From: Actinosynnema sp040640215
Lineage (GTDB): Bacteria; Actinomycetota; Actinomycetes; Mycobacteriales; Pseudonocardiaceae
DNA: 64,000 nt
NCBI RefSeq assembly: GCF_040640215.1
Contig: NZ_JBFABG010000007.1
Span: 1 to 64,000, forward strand
Direction of reading: 5' to 3'
Positions within the stretch are counted from its first letter, which is position 1. Every line of letters begins with the position of its first letter. Position numbers and translations under genes: made by a program. The notes beneath the pieces were generated by a model. It ran no database searches and was not told where the DNA came from. It saw only the letters and a list, made by a program, of their open reading frames with translations. Below, in pieces: positions 1-8,892 of the stretch.

Positions 1-120
<120 letters not shown>

Positions 121-122
121 AC

Positions 123-1904
123 TCACGGCCGGTGTCCTTCCTCGGCGCGTTGCCGCCGGAGGTGCTCCCGCTCCGCGTCGCCCTCGGGTTCCTGGTCCAG
201 CCCTTGGTGGATCATGTCCACCTTCTCCTCGGGCAGGTGCGGCGCGAGCAACGGCACGGCCGGGTCCACGATCGCCTCCACGACCACCGGCCGGTCGGCG
301 TGGAACGCCTCGTGCCACGCCTCGTCCACCTGCTCGGGTGCGTCGACCCGGATGCCGCGCAGCCCGAGCAGCTCGGCGTAGGCGGCGTAGGGGAAGTCCG
401 GCACGCGCTGCGAGACGGCGAAGCGCGGGTCACCCTCCATCTCGCGCTGCTCCCAGGTGACCTCGTTGAGGTCGCGGTTGTGCAGTACCAGCACCACGAA
501 CCGGGGGTCGGCCCAGGTGCGCCACCGGTCGGCGACGGTGATCAGCTCCAGCAGGCCGTTCATCTGCATCGCGCCGTCACCCACCAGGGCGACGACCGGC
601 CGGTCCGGCGCGTCCAGCTTCGCGGCCAGGCCGTAGGGCAGGGCGCAGCCCATCGACGCCAGGTAGCTGGAGGTGTGCGCGGGCGCGCCGACCGGCAGCG
701 CCAGGTGGCGGGCGAACCAGTAGGTGGCCGAGCCGACGTCGACCGCCACGCGCACGTCGCGTGGCAGGTGCCCGGACAGGGCGTGCACCACCAGTTCCGG
801 GTTGAGCGGGTCGGCGGGGGCCTGGGCGCGTTCCCCGGCGATCCGCCGCCACCGGGCCACGGAGGTGGCCACCCGCTGTTCCCACCGGCGGTCGGGGTTG
901 CGGCGGAGCAGCGGCAGCAGCTCCCGCAGCGTCTCGGTGGCGTCACCCACCAGTGGGACTTCGACGGGGTACTTGCTGCCGACCACGCGCGCCTCGATGT
1001 CGATCTGCACGGCGCGCGCCTGGCCCGGCTCCGGGTAGAACTCGGTCCACGGGTCGTTGCTGCCCACGATGAGCAGCGTGTCGCAGCCGGACATCAACTC
1101 GGCCGAGGCGGTGGTGCCCAGGTGGCCCATGACCCCGGTGTGCCAGGTCGCGTCCTCGGAGAGCACCGGCTTCCCGACCAGCGACGCCGTCACTCCCGCG
1201 CCCAGCGCGTCGACCACCCGGGCGATCTCGTGCTCCACGCCGGCCGCGCCGCGCCCGACCAGCAGCGCGACCTTCCGGCCGGCGTTGAGCACGTCGGCGG
1301 CGCGGCGCAGGTCGTCGGTGCGCGGCAGCACCCGGGGCCGGGCCACGACGGCCGAGGAGGGCACCACGCCGTGGGTGTGCGGCAGTTCCTCCACCGCGTC
1401 GGCCCGCTGCACGTCGTGCGGCACGATCAGGCACGTCGGCACCCGTTCGGAGATCGCGGTGCGCATCGCGTTGTCCAGCAGGACCGGCAACTGCTCGGGC
1501 GAGGACACCGTTTGCAGGTACTGGCCGCAGACGTCCTTGAACAGCGAGTGCAGGTCCACTTCTTGCAGGTAGCCCGTCCCCAGCGCGGTGGACACGATCT
1601 GCCCGACGATCGCCACCACCGGCCGGCGGTCGAGCTTGGCGTCGTAGAGCCCGTTGAGCAGGTGGATCGCACCGGGTCCCTGGGTGGCCAGGCACACGCC
1701 GACCTGACCGGTGTACTTGGCGTGCCCGGTGGCCATGAACGCGGACATCTCCTCGTGCCGCGACGGCACGAACTCCGGATCGCCGCCGGCCCGGTGCAGG
1801 GCGGCCAGGATCGGGTCGATGCCGTCGCCCGCGTAGCCGAAAACCCTGGGCACGCCCCAGGTCCGCAGGCGTCGGACCAGTGCGTCCGCGACGGTGGCGC
1901 TCAT
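123..1904 (-). CDS. Thiamine pyrophosphate enzyme, pyruvate oxidase-like
   Basis: A 593-residue protein with the three-domain layout of the TPP-dependent pyruvate oxidase/acetolactate synthase superfamily. The N-terminal pyrimidine-binding domain carries the activating glutamate in SRHEE (E51). A central FAD/NAD-fold domain follows, and the C-terminal pyrophosphate domain has GDGAMQMN near residue 441, the thiamine-Mg motif. Family knowledge suggests decarboxylation of pyruvate or a related 2-oxo acid; the exact substrate cannot be read from sequence. Its ATG overlaps the stop of the upstream dehydrogenase gene by 4 bases, so the two are probably translationally coupled and may act on the same aldehyde/acid metabolism. 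Acetolactate synthase is less likely because no regulatory subunit is nearby. Confidence 0.85.
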   Translation of the reverse strand: MSATVADALVRRLRTWGVPRVFGYAGDGIDPILAALHRAGGDPEFVPSRHEEMSAFMATGHAKYTGQVGVCLATQGPGAIHLLNGLYDAKLDRRPVVAIVGQIVSTALGTGYLQEVDLHSLFKDVCGQYLQTVSSPEQLPVLLDNAMRTAISERVPTCLIVPHDVQRADAVEELPHTHGVVPSSAVVARPRVLPRTDDLRRAADVLNAGRKVALLVGRGAAGVEHEIARVVDALGAGVTASLVGKPVLSEDATWHTGVMGHLGTTASAELMSGCDTLLIVGSNDPWTEFYPEPGQARAVQIDIEARVVGSKYPVEVPLVGDATETLRELLPLLRRNPDRRWEQRVATSVARWRRIAGERAQAPADPLNPELVVHALSGHLPRDVRVAVDVGSATYWFARHLALPVGAPAHTSSYLASMGCALPYGLAAKLDAPDRPVVALVGDGAMQMNGLLELITVADRWRTWADPRFVVLVLHNRDLNEVTWEQREMEGDPRFAVSQRVPDFPYAAYAELLGLRGIRVDAPEQVDEAWHEAFHADRPVVVEAIVDPAVPLLAPHLPEEKVDMIHQGLDQEPEGDAEREHLRRQRAEEGHRP

Positions 1905-3112
1905 GCGACGTCCAGGACGGTCTTGAGCCAGCCCTCTTCACGCCGGTCGAAGGTCTCGTAGGCCTCGACCGCGTCGACCGGCTGTTCGTGCCGGGTGATG
2001 AACGCGGTGGGGTCCACCACGCCGCCGACCACGAGGTCGAGCAGTTCGGGCAGGTAGCGGCGGTGGTTGCAGTTGCCCATCCGCAGGGTGAGGTTCTTGT
2101 TCATCGCCTCCCCGATGGGGAAGCCGCTGAAACCGGGTGGGTAGACGCCGATGATCCCGATGCTGCCCGCCTTGGCCACCGCCTGCACCGCCCACCGCAG
2201 GGCCTGGCTGGGCGAGTCGCCGGGTACCCACTGGTCCCCGTCGGGGTCGGCGTCGGGGGCGGCCTGCCGCCGTTCCCGCTCGAACTGGTCCGCCTGCTGT
2301 CCGGCCTGCTCGGCGGCGGGACCGGTCCTGGGGCGCTGGGCGTCCACGCCCACCGCTTCGATGACGCGGTCCACGCCGATGCCGCCGGTCAGTTCCTTGA
2401 CCAGCGCGACGGGGTCCTCGTGGTTGAAGTCGACCGTCTCGGCGTTCTGCTCGCGCGCCTTGTCCAGCCGCGAGGCGATGCCGTCGACCACGAACACCCG
2501 CCCGGCACCCTGCCGCTTGGCCGAGGCGATCGCGAACTGCCCCACCGCACCCGCGCCCAGCACCAGGACGCTGTCGCCCTTGCCGACCTCGGCCAGCCGC
2601 GCGCCGAACCAGGCGGTGGGGAAGATGTCGGACAGCAGGATCGCCTGGTCGTCGCTGACCGCGTCGGGGATGCGCACCAGAGTCGTCATCGCGAACGGCA
2701 CCCGCGCGTACTCCGCCTGCAACCCGTCCACCGGCCCGGTCGTCTCCGGCCCGCCGAAGAACGACGTGCCCGCCGACGGTCCGTTCGGGTTCGCCGTGTC
2801 GCACTGCGCGTAGTACCCCGCCCGGCAGTAGGAACAGGTGCCGCACCCGATCGTGGAGGTCACCACGACCCGGTCACCCGGGGTGAACCCACGTACGGCG
2901 GGCCCGACCTCCTCGACGACGCCGACCGCCTCGTGCCCGAGGACCGTGCCCTCGACCATGCCGGGCATCGTGCCGCGCACCAGGTGCAGGTCGGTACCGC
3001 AGATCGCGCTGCGCGTGATCCGCACGATCGCGTCGCTCGGTTCCAGGATCTTCGGGTCGGGCACCTCCTCCAACCGGATGTCCCCGGTCCCGTGCCACAC
3101 CACAGCTTTCAT
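1901..3112 (-). CDS. Zinc-dependent alcohol/formaldehyde dehydrogenase
   Basis: A 403-residue medium-chain dehydrogenase. Catalytic zinc ligands lie in ICGTDLH (C38) and GHE (H60, E61). The structural zinc lobe has C90, C93, C96 and C104, and a Rossmann GAGAVG motif follows. A charged insertion (EQAGQQADQFERERRQ) before the last third is typical of the glutathione-independent formaldehyde dehydrogenase-like branch. It probably oxidises an alcohol or aldehyde with NAD(P). I chose the ATG at 3112 because GGAGGAG lies just upstream; the frame remains open further upstream but reads as low-complexity Arg-rich sequence. It is the first gene of a two-gene operon with the TPP enzyme. Confidence 0.9.
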   Translation of the reverse strand: MKAVVWHGTGDIRLEEVPDPKILEPSDAIVRITRSAICGTDLHLVRGTMPGMVEGTVLGHEAVGVVEEVGPAVRGFTPGDRVVVTSTIGCGTCSYCRAGYYAQCDTANPNGPSAGTSFFGGPETTGPVDGLQAEYARVPFAMTTLVRIPDAVSDDQAILLSDIFPTAWFGARLAEVGKGDSVLVLGAGAVGQFAIASAKRQGAGRVFVVDGIASRLDKAREQNAETVDFNHEDPVALVKELTGGIGVDRVIEAVGVDAQRPRTGPAAEQAGQQADQFERERRQAAPDADPDGDQWVPGDSPSQALRWAVQAVAKAGSIGIIGVYPPGFSGFPIGEAMNKNLTLRMGNCNHRRYLPELLDLVVGGVVDPTAFITRHEQPVDAVEAYETFDRREEGWLKTVLDVA

Positions 3113-3446
3113 GTCGTCTCCTCCGTCGCCGTCCCTGGACGGCTTCCCGCGCGATCGGCGGCGAAACGCCACCACCCCGGATGGAGGGCGGGATGGCACC
3201 CGCTTCGGGTAAACGCGAACTCCTTGGCCGTGATCACCTCGCCCCCGACTCCTGGAGGCCCTCGGCCGGGCGGCGCGGCGGGGCAGCAGGCCCTCGTCCT
3301 TGATGTGGCGGCGGATCTCGCGCACCAGCTCGATCAGCGGGTACGACGTTCGAACTCGCTGTGCCCGTTGGGCACTTCGGGATCTCCTCGCCGTGTGTGA
3401 CGTGCACCTTCTCCCCCGGCGTGGGCGACCCTCTCGCGAACCTCCG
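3113..3446. other. Intergenic, with a possible frameshifted small-gene remnant
   Basis: No intact gene is visible in these ~330 bases. On the minus strand three successive frames give a sensible peptide: GEKVHVTHGEEIPKC, then CPNGHSEFERR, then IELVREIRRHIKDEGLL. Joining them needs single-base shifts. This looks like a decayed or mis-sequenced small gene downstream of the Cys-rich gene. The identity is unknown. Confidence 0.3.
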
Positions 3447-3854
3447 TCAACTGATGGTGGCCAGCAGGTCCCGACACGCCTGTTCGCAGTTGCGGCACGC
3501 CTCGGCGCAGATGCGGCAGTGCTCGTGCATGTTCGCGTGGCCCTCGCACTCGGCCGCGCAGGACTTGCACACCGTCGCGCACGCCTCCAGCAGCGACCGG
3601 CTGATGTTGGCGTCGTAACCGGTGTGCCGCGACAGCACCCGTGCGGTAGTGGAGCAGATGTCGGCGCAGTCCAGGTCCGTGCGCACGCACTTGGTCAGCT
3701 CCGCCACCGAACTCTCGCTCAGGCAGGCGTCCGCGCACGCCGTGCACGCCTGGGCGCAGGCGATCAGCGCGTCGATCGTCGCGGCCAGCTTGCCGCGGTC
3801 CAGGTTGATCCCGGCTGGGTAGGCCTCCAGCATCGGCGTCGTCGTGGTGGTCAA
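3447..3854 (-). CDS. Cys-rich four-helix bundle protein (DUF326-like)
   Basis: A 135-residue protein with 16 cysteines in regular CxxxCxxC and CxxxC helical spacings. This is the pattern of the DUF326/four-helix-bundle copper-storage-like family, where cysteines line the inside of the bundle and hold Cu(I). There is no signal peptide, so it should be cytosolic. I chose the TTG at 3854 because GAGGAG lies 8 bases upstream; a later ATG would remove only seven residues. It lies 25 bases downstream of a decayed gene with which it probably once formed an operon. Copper binding is inferred from family and cysteine spacing. Confidence 0.8.
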   Translation of the reverse strand: MTTTTTPMLEAYPAGINLDRGKLAATIDALIACAQACTACADACLSESSVAELTKCVRTDLDCADICSTTARVLSRHTGYDANISRSLLEACATVCKSCAAECEGHANMHEHCRICAEACRNCEQACRDLLATIS

Positions 3855-3879
3855 GCGGATCACTCCTCGGCTCGTGGTG

Positions 3880-4150
3880 TCACCGGAGTTGAACGGGTCC
3901 GGCGTCGATCGGCACGCGGAACAGGTGGCACGGCTTGTGCCTGCGGTCCTGCCGCCCTGGTACTGGGGCTTGGCGGTGGAGCTGGTCGGCGGTGACGTAG
4001 AGGTAGCCGTCGACGACCGACACCGTGTCCGGCCACCCCGTGCGCGGCCGGTTCGTCGAGCACCTGCCGGGCGAGCTCGTCGGCGCTCGGCGGCTCGGGC
4101 GAGGACTTGGGGGAACAAGTCGGCGCGAGCGCGGTCAACGTCGTGGGAGC
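3880..4150 (-). pseudogene. Decayed major royal jelly/yellow-family protein (C-terminal end)
   Basis: On the minus strand, different frames give pieces of one conserved C-terminus: LARQVLDEP, then RTGWPDTVSVVDGYLYVTAD and QLHRQ, then KPQYQGGR, then DRRHKPCHLFRVPIDAG before a TGA. In intact bacterial members of the major royal jelly protein family these pieces are contiguous. At least two or three frameshifts separate them here, and the N-terminal half is not recognisable. Sequencing error close to a contig end is an alternative to true decay. Confidence 0.5.
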
Positions 4151-4448
4151 CATGCACAGGGCTTACCCACTCGACCCGACCCCAATCGGCGCACCGGAGT
4201 GCGGGGAGGGGTCGCCAGTCCGGCCTCGTGGAAAGCGAGCGCAGCCCGATGCCCGGGTTGTGCACGCCGTAACCGTCGGCGAAGAACAGTCGGTCGCCCA
4301 GCGGTACCAGGCTGATCGGGGGCGTTCATGTCGGCCGTGGCCGGTGACGCGATTCGGTGCGGCACGCGAGTGCGGGCAGCGGGCCGGCCGAGAGGTGAGC
4401 TGTGTCCTGGGGATCACCAACCGCACACACTCGTCCGGTACTGCCCGG
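4151..4448. other. Intergenic, unclear remnant
   Basis: No intact gene is visible. On the minus strand a frame reads ISLVPLGDRLFFADGYGVHN around 4250-4320, which could be part of the same decayed protein or of another lost gene. No terminator or repeat was seen. Confidence 0.25.
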
Positions 4449-5960
4449 TCAGTGGCCGGCGGTGAGTTCGCCGCTCAGCCTGCCGTGCAGGCGGGCGCTG
4501 GGCGGGTTGAGCCCGATGATCTCGACGGTTTTGCCGCGCTGGGCGTACTTGGTCTCGATGGCGTCCAGCGCGGCGACGGAGGAGGCGTCCCAGATGTGGG
4601 CCGCGCTCAGGTCGACGACGACGTGGGGTGGGTCGCCGGTGTAGTCGAACTGGCCGACGAGGTCGTTGGAGGAGGCGAAGAACAGCTCGCCGGTGACCCG
4701 GTAGACCACGGTGGTGCCGTCGGGGTCGGTGACGGCGGTGACCTCGGCGAGGTGGGCGACGCGCCTGGCGAAGACGACCATGGCGGTGACCGAGCCGACG
4801 ACCACGCCGATGGCGAGGTTGTGGGTGGTCACCACGCAGACGACCGTGGTGAACATGACGACGATCTCTCCGAGCGGCATGCGGCGCAGTGTCCTGGGGG
4901 CGACGGAGTGCCAGTCGAACGTCGCGAACGACACCATGACCATGACGGCGACCAGCGCGGCCATCGGGATGTCGGAGACGATCGGCCCGAACACGATGCA
5001 CAGCACCATCAGGAACGCGCCGGCCAGGAACGTCGACAGGCGGGTGCGGGCACCGGAGACCTTCACGTTGATCATGGTCTGGCCGATCATGGCGCAGCCG
5101 CCCATGCCGCCGAAGAAGCCGGTGACGATGTTGGCGATGCCCTGGCCGATGGACTCGCGGGTCTTGTTGGAGTGGGTGTCGGTGAGGTCGTCGACCAGCT
5201 TGGCGGTCATCAGCGACTCCATCAGCCCGACCAGCGCCATGGCGAAGGCGTAGGGGGCGATGACGGCGAGCGTGTCCAGGGTGAGCGGGACGTCCGGCAG
5301 GCCCGGCACCGGCAGCGAGGAGGGCAGCGCGCCCTTGTCGCCGACGGTCGGCACGGCGATCCCCGCACCGACCGTGATCAGGGTCAGCACCACGATCGAG
5401 ACCAGCGGGGCGGGCACCGCGGTGGTGATCTTCGGGAAGAACACCATCAGCGCCAGGCCGCCGAGGATCAGCGGGTAGACCGCCCAGGGGACGTCGCGCA
5501 GCTCCGGCACCTGGGCCAGGAAGATCAGGACGGCGAGGGCGTTGACGAAGCCGACCATCACCGAGCGGGGGATGAAGCGCATCAGCCGGGCCACCCCGAG
5601 CGCGCCGAGCACGACCTGGAACACCCCGGCCAAGATGACGGCGGCGACGAGGTGACCCAGCCCGTGCTCGTGGTTGAGGGGGGCGATGACCAGGGCGACG
5701 GCACCGGTCGCGGCCGAGATCATGGCGCGGCGTCCGCCCACCACGGAGATCACCACGGCCATGGTGAACGAGGCGAACAGCCCCACGACCGGGTCGACGC
5801 CGGCGATGATCGAGAACGAGATCGCCTCGGGGATCAACGCCAGCGCGACGACCAGACCGGCCAGGATCTCGGTGCGCCAGACCTTGGGGTCGCGCAGCCA
5901 GTCGGGTGCGAGTGCGCGCAGGCGTCCGGACAGGGGCAGCGCGGAACCGGGAGAGGACAA
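4449..5960 (-). CDS. SulP-family inorganic anion transporter with STAS domain
   Basis: A 503-residue membrane protein with about 12-14 hydrophobic segments, starting with EILAGLVVALALIPEAISFS, the first transmembrane helix typical of SulP permeases. A C-terminal STAS domain (residues ~400-495, with VVVDLSAAHIWDASSVAALD) follows. It likely transports sulfate, bicarbonate or a related anion across the plasma membrane; the substrate is not determined. The frame begins with TTG at 5960 and has no better in-frame start. A strong Shine-Dalgarno plus GTG lies at 6120 but in another frame, so the true N-terminus may be longer if a one-base error exists. It is divergent from a MerR regulator and is probably controlled by it. 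Confidence 0.9.
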   Translation of the reverse strand: MSSPGSALPLSGRLRALAPDWLRDPKVWRTEILAGLVVALALIPEAISFSIIAGVDPVVGLFASFTMAVVISVVGGRRAMISAATGAVALVIAPLNHEHGLGHLVAAVILAGVFQVVLGALGVARLMRFIPRSVMVGFVNALAVLIFLAQVPELRDVPWAVYPLILGGLALMVFFPKITTAVPAPLVSIVVLTLITVGAGIAVPTVGDKGALPSSLPVPGLPDVPLTLDTLAVIAPYAFAMALVGLMESLMTAKLVDDLTDTHSNKTRESIGQGIANIVTGFFGGMGGCAMIGQTMINVKVSGARTRLSTFLAGAFLMVLCIVFGPIVSDIPMAALVAVMVMVSFATFDWHSVAPRTLRRMPLGEIVVMFTTVVCVVTTHNLAIGVVVGSVTAMVVFARRVAHLAEVTAVTDPDGTTVVYRVTGELFFASSNDLVGQFDYTGDPPHVVVDLSAAHIWDASSVAALDAIETKYAQRGKTVEIIGLNPPSARLHGRLSGELTAGH

Positions 5961-6012
5961 GGAGGCAGGTACCTGTCGAGTGGGAGTCAGGTGGGCGCGG
6001 GTGGCGTCCGGG

Positions 6013-6074
6013 CTTGTGGCCGGAGGCCGGGTGCTTGTGGCCGGAGGCCGGGTGCTTGTGGCCGGAGGCCGGGT
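6013..6074. repeat. Three tandem copies of a 21-bp unit
   Basis: The unit cttgtggccggaggccggg(tg) occurs three times, essentially perfect. In the SulP gene frame on the minus strand it would encode three TRPPATS heptads directly upstream of the annotated start. This suggests a variable-length N-terminal extension. Confidence 0.85.
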
Positions 6075-6215
6075 CTTACGGCGGACAGCCTGGGGCGTCC
6101 GGCGTCACGGGCTCGCGCACGCTCGTCTCCTGGGGGTAGTCGACTCCTGACCGGAGGCGACACCGACCCCGACACGGCGGCGCGGCGGCGGACGGCCACC
6201 CTCACCTCGGGCGAC

Positions 6216-6237
6216 TCTACCCTGACGTTAGGGTAGA
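6216..6237. promoter_or_regulatory. MerR-type operator
   Basis: TCTACCCT and AGGGTAGA form perfect 8-base arms around GACGTT, a near-perfect 22-bp dyad in the divergent region between the SulP and MerR genes. MerR-family proteins bind dyads of this kind within a long promoter spacer and untwist it to activate transcription. Control of both genes from this site is inferred from position. Confidence 0.65.
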
Positions 6238-6290
6238 TCTGCACGGCGTGTGTCGGACGTCCCGCCGGCGATGGGAGCAGGGACACCGCA

Positions 6291-6704
6291 GTGGGCGACG
6301 GGCACATGCAGATCGGCGAAGTCGCGGCGCGCACCGGGCTGTCCCTGCGCACCATCCGCCACTACGAGCAAACCGGCCTGGTCACGCCCTCCGCCCGGTC
6401 CCGGGGCGGCTTCCGCCTCTACACCGAAGCCGACGTCGCCCGCCTGACGGTCGTGCGCCGGATGAAACCGCTGGGCTTCACCCTGGAGCAGATGCGCGAC
6501 CTGCTCGACGTCACCGACCGCCTCGACAGCGGCGGCGTGCTCGGAGCCGGGGAACGGGAAGCGCTGTTGGAACGCGTGCGCGGCTACGAGCAGGCCGCCG
6601 TCGAGCAGATCGACCGGCTGCGCGACCAACTGGACCGCGCCGAGGACTTCGCCGACACCCTGCGCGACCGCCTGACCCGCAGTGTCCCCACCGGGCAGTC
6701 CTGA
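6291..6704 (+). CDS. MerR-family transcriptional regulator
   Basis: A 137-residue regulator. The N-terminal winged helix-turn-helix reads QIGEVAARTGLSLRTIRHYE and includes RGGFRLYTEADV, the MerR signature. A coiled-coil dimerisation helix follows (ERVRGYEQAAVEQIDRLRDQ). No conserved metal-binding cysteines are present, so it is probably not a metal sensor; the effector is unknown. Start: GTG at 6291 with GGGA 8 bases upstream; the ATG at 6306 is possible but lacks a ribosome-binding site. It lies divergent from the SulP transporter with a clear dyad between them, which suggests a regulator-target pair. Confidence 0.88.
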   Translation: MGDGHMQIGEVAARTGLSLRTIRHYEQTGLVTPSARSRGGFRLYTEADVARLTVVRRMKPLGFTLEQMRDLLDVTDRLDSGGVLGAGEREALLERVRGYEQAAVEQIDRLRDQLDRAEDFADTLRDRLTRSVPTGQS

Positions 6705-6752
6705 CGGTCGGCGGGTGCGCGGACGAAGATCCCGTTCCCGTCCAGACAGGCG

Positions 6753-8132
6753 TTAGACGCCGACCGGTCGCACGGTGGCCCGCCACAACAACGCCGACGT
6801 CACCACGGCCGGTACCGCCAGCCCGGTCAGCACGGCGAACGCCGGGACGTAGCCGCCCGCCGCGTGGGTCAGCACGACCACCAGGCCCGCCACGCCGAGG
6901 GCACCACCGACCCGCTGGACGATGTTGACCAGTGCGGTCGCGTCGCCGATCCGGCCCGGGTCCACCACGGCGTAGGCGGCGGTGGTGGCGGGCATCTGCG
7001 CCCACGCCAACCCCACGCCCCTGATCACCAGCACCGCGATGAGCACCGGGTCGGGAAGCCGACCCGGCAGCGTGAACGGCGCGGTCGAGACGACCAGCAG
7101 CACGGCTCCGGCCACCGCGACCGGACCCGGCCCCCGGCGGTCGGTCAGCACCCCGCCGACGTACAGCGCCACTGCGGTGCCCAACCCCATCGCCAGCAGC
7201 GCCGTCCCCGTCGCGACGCTGTCCCAACCCAACCCCAGGTGCAGGTACAGCGGCAGCACCAGCAGGCCCGCGTACGTGGCCGCACCGGTGAACCCGGTGG
7301 TGAGCGTCGCCGCGGCGAAACCGCGCACTCCGAGCAGCCGCAGGTCGATCAGCGGGGACGCGGTGCGCACCGCCCCCACCGCGAACACCGCGATCAGCAC
7401 CACGCCCACGCCGACCGCGACCACGGCCGCAGCGGTGAACCCGCCGGCACCGAGGTCGGTGGCCGCGTAGAGCGCCAGCGGGAGCCCGACTCCCAGCAGC
7501 GCCAACCCCCGCCGGTCCAGCGCGCGATCGGGGTCCTTCTCCCCGCCGGGCACCAGACCACGGGCCAGGACCAGGGTGGCCAGTCCGATCGGGACGGTGA
7601 GCCAGAACAGCCAGCGCCACGACGCCACCTGCAACAGCAGTCCCCCGGCCGCCGGCCCCACGGCGGGCCCCAGCGCGAGCACCAGGCCGAGCACGCCGAA
7701 CAGCCGCCCCAACTGGTCGCGGCCGGCGATGGACCCGATCACCGCCTGCCCGGCCGGCACCATCAGCCCGGCGGCCAGGCCCTGCGCCACCCGTGCGGCC
7801 ACCAACGACTCCACCCCCGGCGACAGCGCGCACCACACCGACGCCACCGTGAACGCCGCCAAGGACACCGCCCACACCCGGCCGTGGCCGAACCGGGCAC
7901 CCAGCCAGCCCGACGCCGGGAGCGACACCACCAACGCCACCAGGTACCCGGTGACGATCCACTGCACCACCGGCAGCGACGAACCCAGATCCGCCCGCAC
8001 CGCCTCCACGGCGAGGTTGACCAGCGTCGAGTCGAGCATCCCCAGCAACGCGCCCACGCCGGTCACCGCCGCGACGGCCCACACCCGGCCCGGGATCGGC
8101 GTGGGCGGCGACGCACCCGCACGGCCTGCCAC
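6753..8132 (-). CDS. MFS multidrug exporter, DHA2-like
   Basis: A 459-residue integral membrane protein of the major facilitator superfamily. The first helix carries LDSTLVNLA, the motif C/D1 region of drug:H+ antiporters, followed by a motif A-like loop GWLGARFGHGRVW. Twelve to fourteen hydrophobic segments cover the length. It should export a small hydrophobic compound using the proton gradient; the substrate is unknown. Start is GTG at 8132 with a weak GAGGGGG upstream. It is divergent from a TetR regulator, with an inverted repeat between them, the classic layout of a repressor-controlled efflux pump. Confidence 0.88.
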   Translation of the reverse strand: MAGRAGASPPTPIPGRVWAVAAVTGVGALLGMLDSTLVNLAVEAVRADLGSSLPVVQWIVTGYLVALVVSLPASGWLGARFGHGRVWAVSLAAFTVASVWCALSPGVESLVAARVAQGLAAGLMVPAGQAVIGSIAGRDQLGRLFGVLGLVLALGPAVGPAAGGLLLQVASWRWLFWLTVPIGLATLVLARGLVPGGEKDPDRALDRRGLALLGVGLPLALYAATDLGAGGFTAAAVVAVGVGVVLIAVFAVGAVRTASPLIDLRLLGVRGFAAATLTTGFTGAATYAGLLVLPLYLHLGLGWDSVATGTALLAMGLGTAVALYVGGVLTDRRGPGPVAVAGAVLLVVSTAPFTLPGRLPDPVLIAVLVIRGVGLAWAQMPATTAAYAVVDPGRIGDATALVNIVQRVGGALGVAGLVVVLTHAAGGYVPAFAVLTGLAVPAVVTSALLWRATVRPVGV

Positions 8133-8184
8133 CGACTCGACACCCCCTCGGGATCACCGGACGACACGGGACCACCCGGTTTTC

Positions 8185-8202
8185 ATAGTACCGTTGTACG
8201 AT
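8185..8202. promoter_or_regulatory. TetR-type operator
   Basis: ATAGTAC-CGTT-GTACGAT is an inverted repeat with 7-base arms and one mismatch. It lies in the 87-bp divergent gap just upstream of the TetR gene start. Core GTAC half-sites are common in TetR operators. Repression of both the exporter and the regulator is inferred. Confidence 0.55.
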
Positions 8203-8219
8203 AAAACGGAGGAGGGCCG

Positions 8220-8861
8220 ATGCCCAAACGCGTGGACCACGACCGACGCCGCGAGGAACTCGCCGGGGCCCTGGTGCGGTGCGCCCGCGTCCACGGCCTG
8301 CACGCGACCGGCTTCCGGGAGGTCGCCGCCGAAGCCGGCGTGTCGGTCAACCTCGTCCAGTACTACTTCCCCACCAAGCAACAACTCCTGCACGGCGGCC
8401 TGCTCCACCTGCGCGCCCGGATCAGCCGAAGGTTGAGCCACGCCCTGGCCGCGCTGCCCGAGCCGGCCGACCCCGTCGCGCAGGTCCGGGCAATCCTGGT
8501 CCACCTGATGCCCCATGACCAGGACAGCGCCGACCTCTACCGCGTCCACGCCGCCTACGCCGCACTCGCGCTCACCGATCCCGCCCTGGCCGCCCAACCC
8601 CACACCGCAGGTCCCGACGAGCTGCACCCGGTGCTCACCGACCTCGTCACCCGGGCAGGTCAGCAAGGCCGGACGGACCCCCGGCGTGACCCCCGGACGA
8701 CGGCGACCACCCTGCTCGCCCTCGCCACCGGCCTGTCCGCCTACACCACCTCCGGCTACCACACCGCAGCCGACGCGGTGCGCGGTCTGGACGACCAGCT
8801 CGACCTCCTCTTCCCACCGGCCGACCCGTCGCCGGTCCGCAGGTCGGCACTCCGGGGGTGA
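8220..8861 (+). CDS. TetR-family transcriptional regulator
   Basis: A 213-residue regulator. The N-terminal helix-turn-helix has GFREVAAEAGVSVNLVQYYF, the canonical TetR recognition region, at residues ~30-50. The C-terminal ligand-binding domain is helical and variable. The ATG at 8220 is preceded by GGAGGAGGG. It probably represses the divergent MFS exporter and releases it when a substrate binds. The next gene, a serine hydrolase, starts 31 bases downstream on the same strand and may be co-transcribed. Confidence 0.9.
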   Translation: MPKRVDHDRRREELAGALVRCARVHGLHATGFREVAAEAGVSVNLVQYYFPTKQQLLHGGLLHLRARISRRLSHALAALPEPADPVAQVRAILVHLMPHDQDSADLYRVHAAYAALALTDPALAAQPHTAGPDELHPVLTDLVTRAGQQGRTDPRRDPRTTATTLLALATGLSAYTTSGYHTAADAVRGLDDQLDLLFPPADPSPVRRSALRG

Positions 8862-8892
8862 AGGCGGTGCCGCACCGCACTAATCTGGCGGA

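Noticed and set aside
132..1961. Long open frame on the plus strand across the TPP enzyme gene
   Set aside because: It is an antisense shadow caused by high GC; the minus strand gives a full TPP enzyme with conserved motifs, while this frame is rich in Arg/Gly/His without any motif.
4107..6236. 709-residue plus-strand open frame opposite the SulP gene
   Set aside because: It is highly repetitive (GDD, HHDH, RHRD) with no domain; the SulP transporter on the other strand explains the region.
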